A stretch of 64,000 nt of DNA from NCBI GenBank assembly GCA_963763495.1, contig CAVXOY010000019.1, positions 186,001-250,000 on the forward strand, read 5' to 3'. Within the stretch, counting starts at the first letter, position 1. Every line of letters starts with the position of its first letter. This DNA comes from DAOUEO01 sp963763495. GTDB taxonomy: Bacteria > Chloroflexota > Dehalococcoidia > DSTF01 > JALHUB01. The position numbers and the translations under genes were made by a program. The notes under the pieces were generated by a model. The model did no database searches and was not told the DNA's origin. It saw nothing but the letters and a program-made list of their open reading frames with translations. This document shows, one piece after another, positions 63,931 through 64,000 of this stretch.

Positions 63931-64000
63931 ATGAAAGACAAGAAGCGTGTTGTCGTGGCGATGAGCGGCGGCGTCGACTCGTCTGTGGCCGCTGCCCTCT
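63931..64000 (+). CDS. mnmA: tRNA 2-thiouridylase MnmA (3' part outside window)
   Basis: Only the first 23 codons are visible: MKDKKRVVVAMSGGVDSSVA and on to the window edge. SGGVDSS is the PP-loop ATP-binding motif of MnmA/TrmU, which puts sulphur on U34 of tRNA Lys, Glu and Gln. The ribosome site GGAGAGAG precedes the ATG. Other PP-loop ATPases share SGGxDS, but the start RVVVAMSGGVDSSVAAAL is typical of MnmA. Confidence 0.85.
   Translation, partial: MKDKKRVVVAMSGGVDSSVAAAL

Overview
The window is GC-rich (roughly 60%), densely packed bacterial chromosome. It most resembles a Dehalococcoidia-like member of the Chloroflexota. The reasons are the branched-chain amino-acid operon in the order ilvB-ilvN-ilvC-leuA-leuC-leuD-leuB-cimA with the short, archaeal-type LeuC/LeuD pair, the rpmH-rnpA-yidD-yidC-jag-parA-parB block, and a deoxyhypusine-synthase-like gene beside speD and speB. 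No rRNA gene is present, so this placement is an inference from gene content. No phage, transposon or CRISPR array was seen.

Layout. 1-1594: electron-transfer flavoprotein genes (etfB partial, etfA). 1747-6457: an unknown barrel-like protein, alanine racemase and a TPR-lytic transglycosylase. 6478-12538: an origin-type block with rpmH, rnpA, yidD, a parS site, a beta-propeller lipoprotein, a single reading frame joining YidC to Jag, a PfkB kinase, parA and parB. 12555-15549: a DinB-like protein, then a polyamine cluster on the minus strand (speD, deoxyhypusine-synthase-like, agmatinase). 16075-18100: a secreted HELGH protein and an M16 protease. 18148-29177: the branched-chain amino-acid operon, headed by a promoter, a T-box and a newly noticed Leu/Ile/Val-rich leader peptide, and holding two extra genes (a ferritin-like protein and a 56-residue Cys-rich protein). 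29183-33849: a two-component system, an M23-like lipoprotein, a DUF4432-like protein and a zinc ribbon. 33938-51738: an 18 kb surface-polysaccharide operon on the minus strand. It encodes a full set of enzymes for UDP-ManNAc(3NAc)A, a dehydratase-like protein, an aminotransferase, a phosphoglycosyl transferase, four glycosyltransferases, a flippase, a ligase/polymerase and a Wzz-like protein. 52006-64000: tRNA-Pro, a TPR protein, gyrA, hsp20, lon, a nitronate monooxygenase, a metallophosphoesterase, thiL, tsaE, tsaB, ndk, rsfS and the start of mnmA.

One caution governs the whole annotation. At least 25 genes or gene parts show a mid-gene frame change while the protein sequence stays well conserved on both sides. 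These include gyrA, tsaB, etfA, alr and leuC, at about one event per 2-3 kb. This pattern points to single-base errors in the sequence rather than to real gene decay. Such genes are therefore listed as one CDS each, with the frame-change position stated.

The points most worth a second look are the T-box plus leader-peptide arrangement before ilvB, the YidC-Jag joined frame, the dehydratase homologue lacking the usual Asp-Lys pair, the NADH-like cofactor loop in IlvC, the deoxyhypusine-synthase-like polyamine cluster, the parS site overlapping a lipoprotein start, and the small SCCGHPGEPGCC protein in the leu operon.
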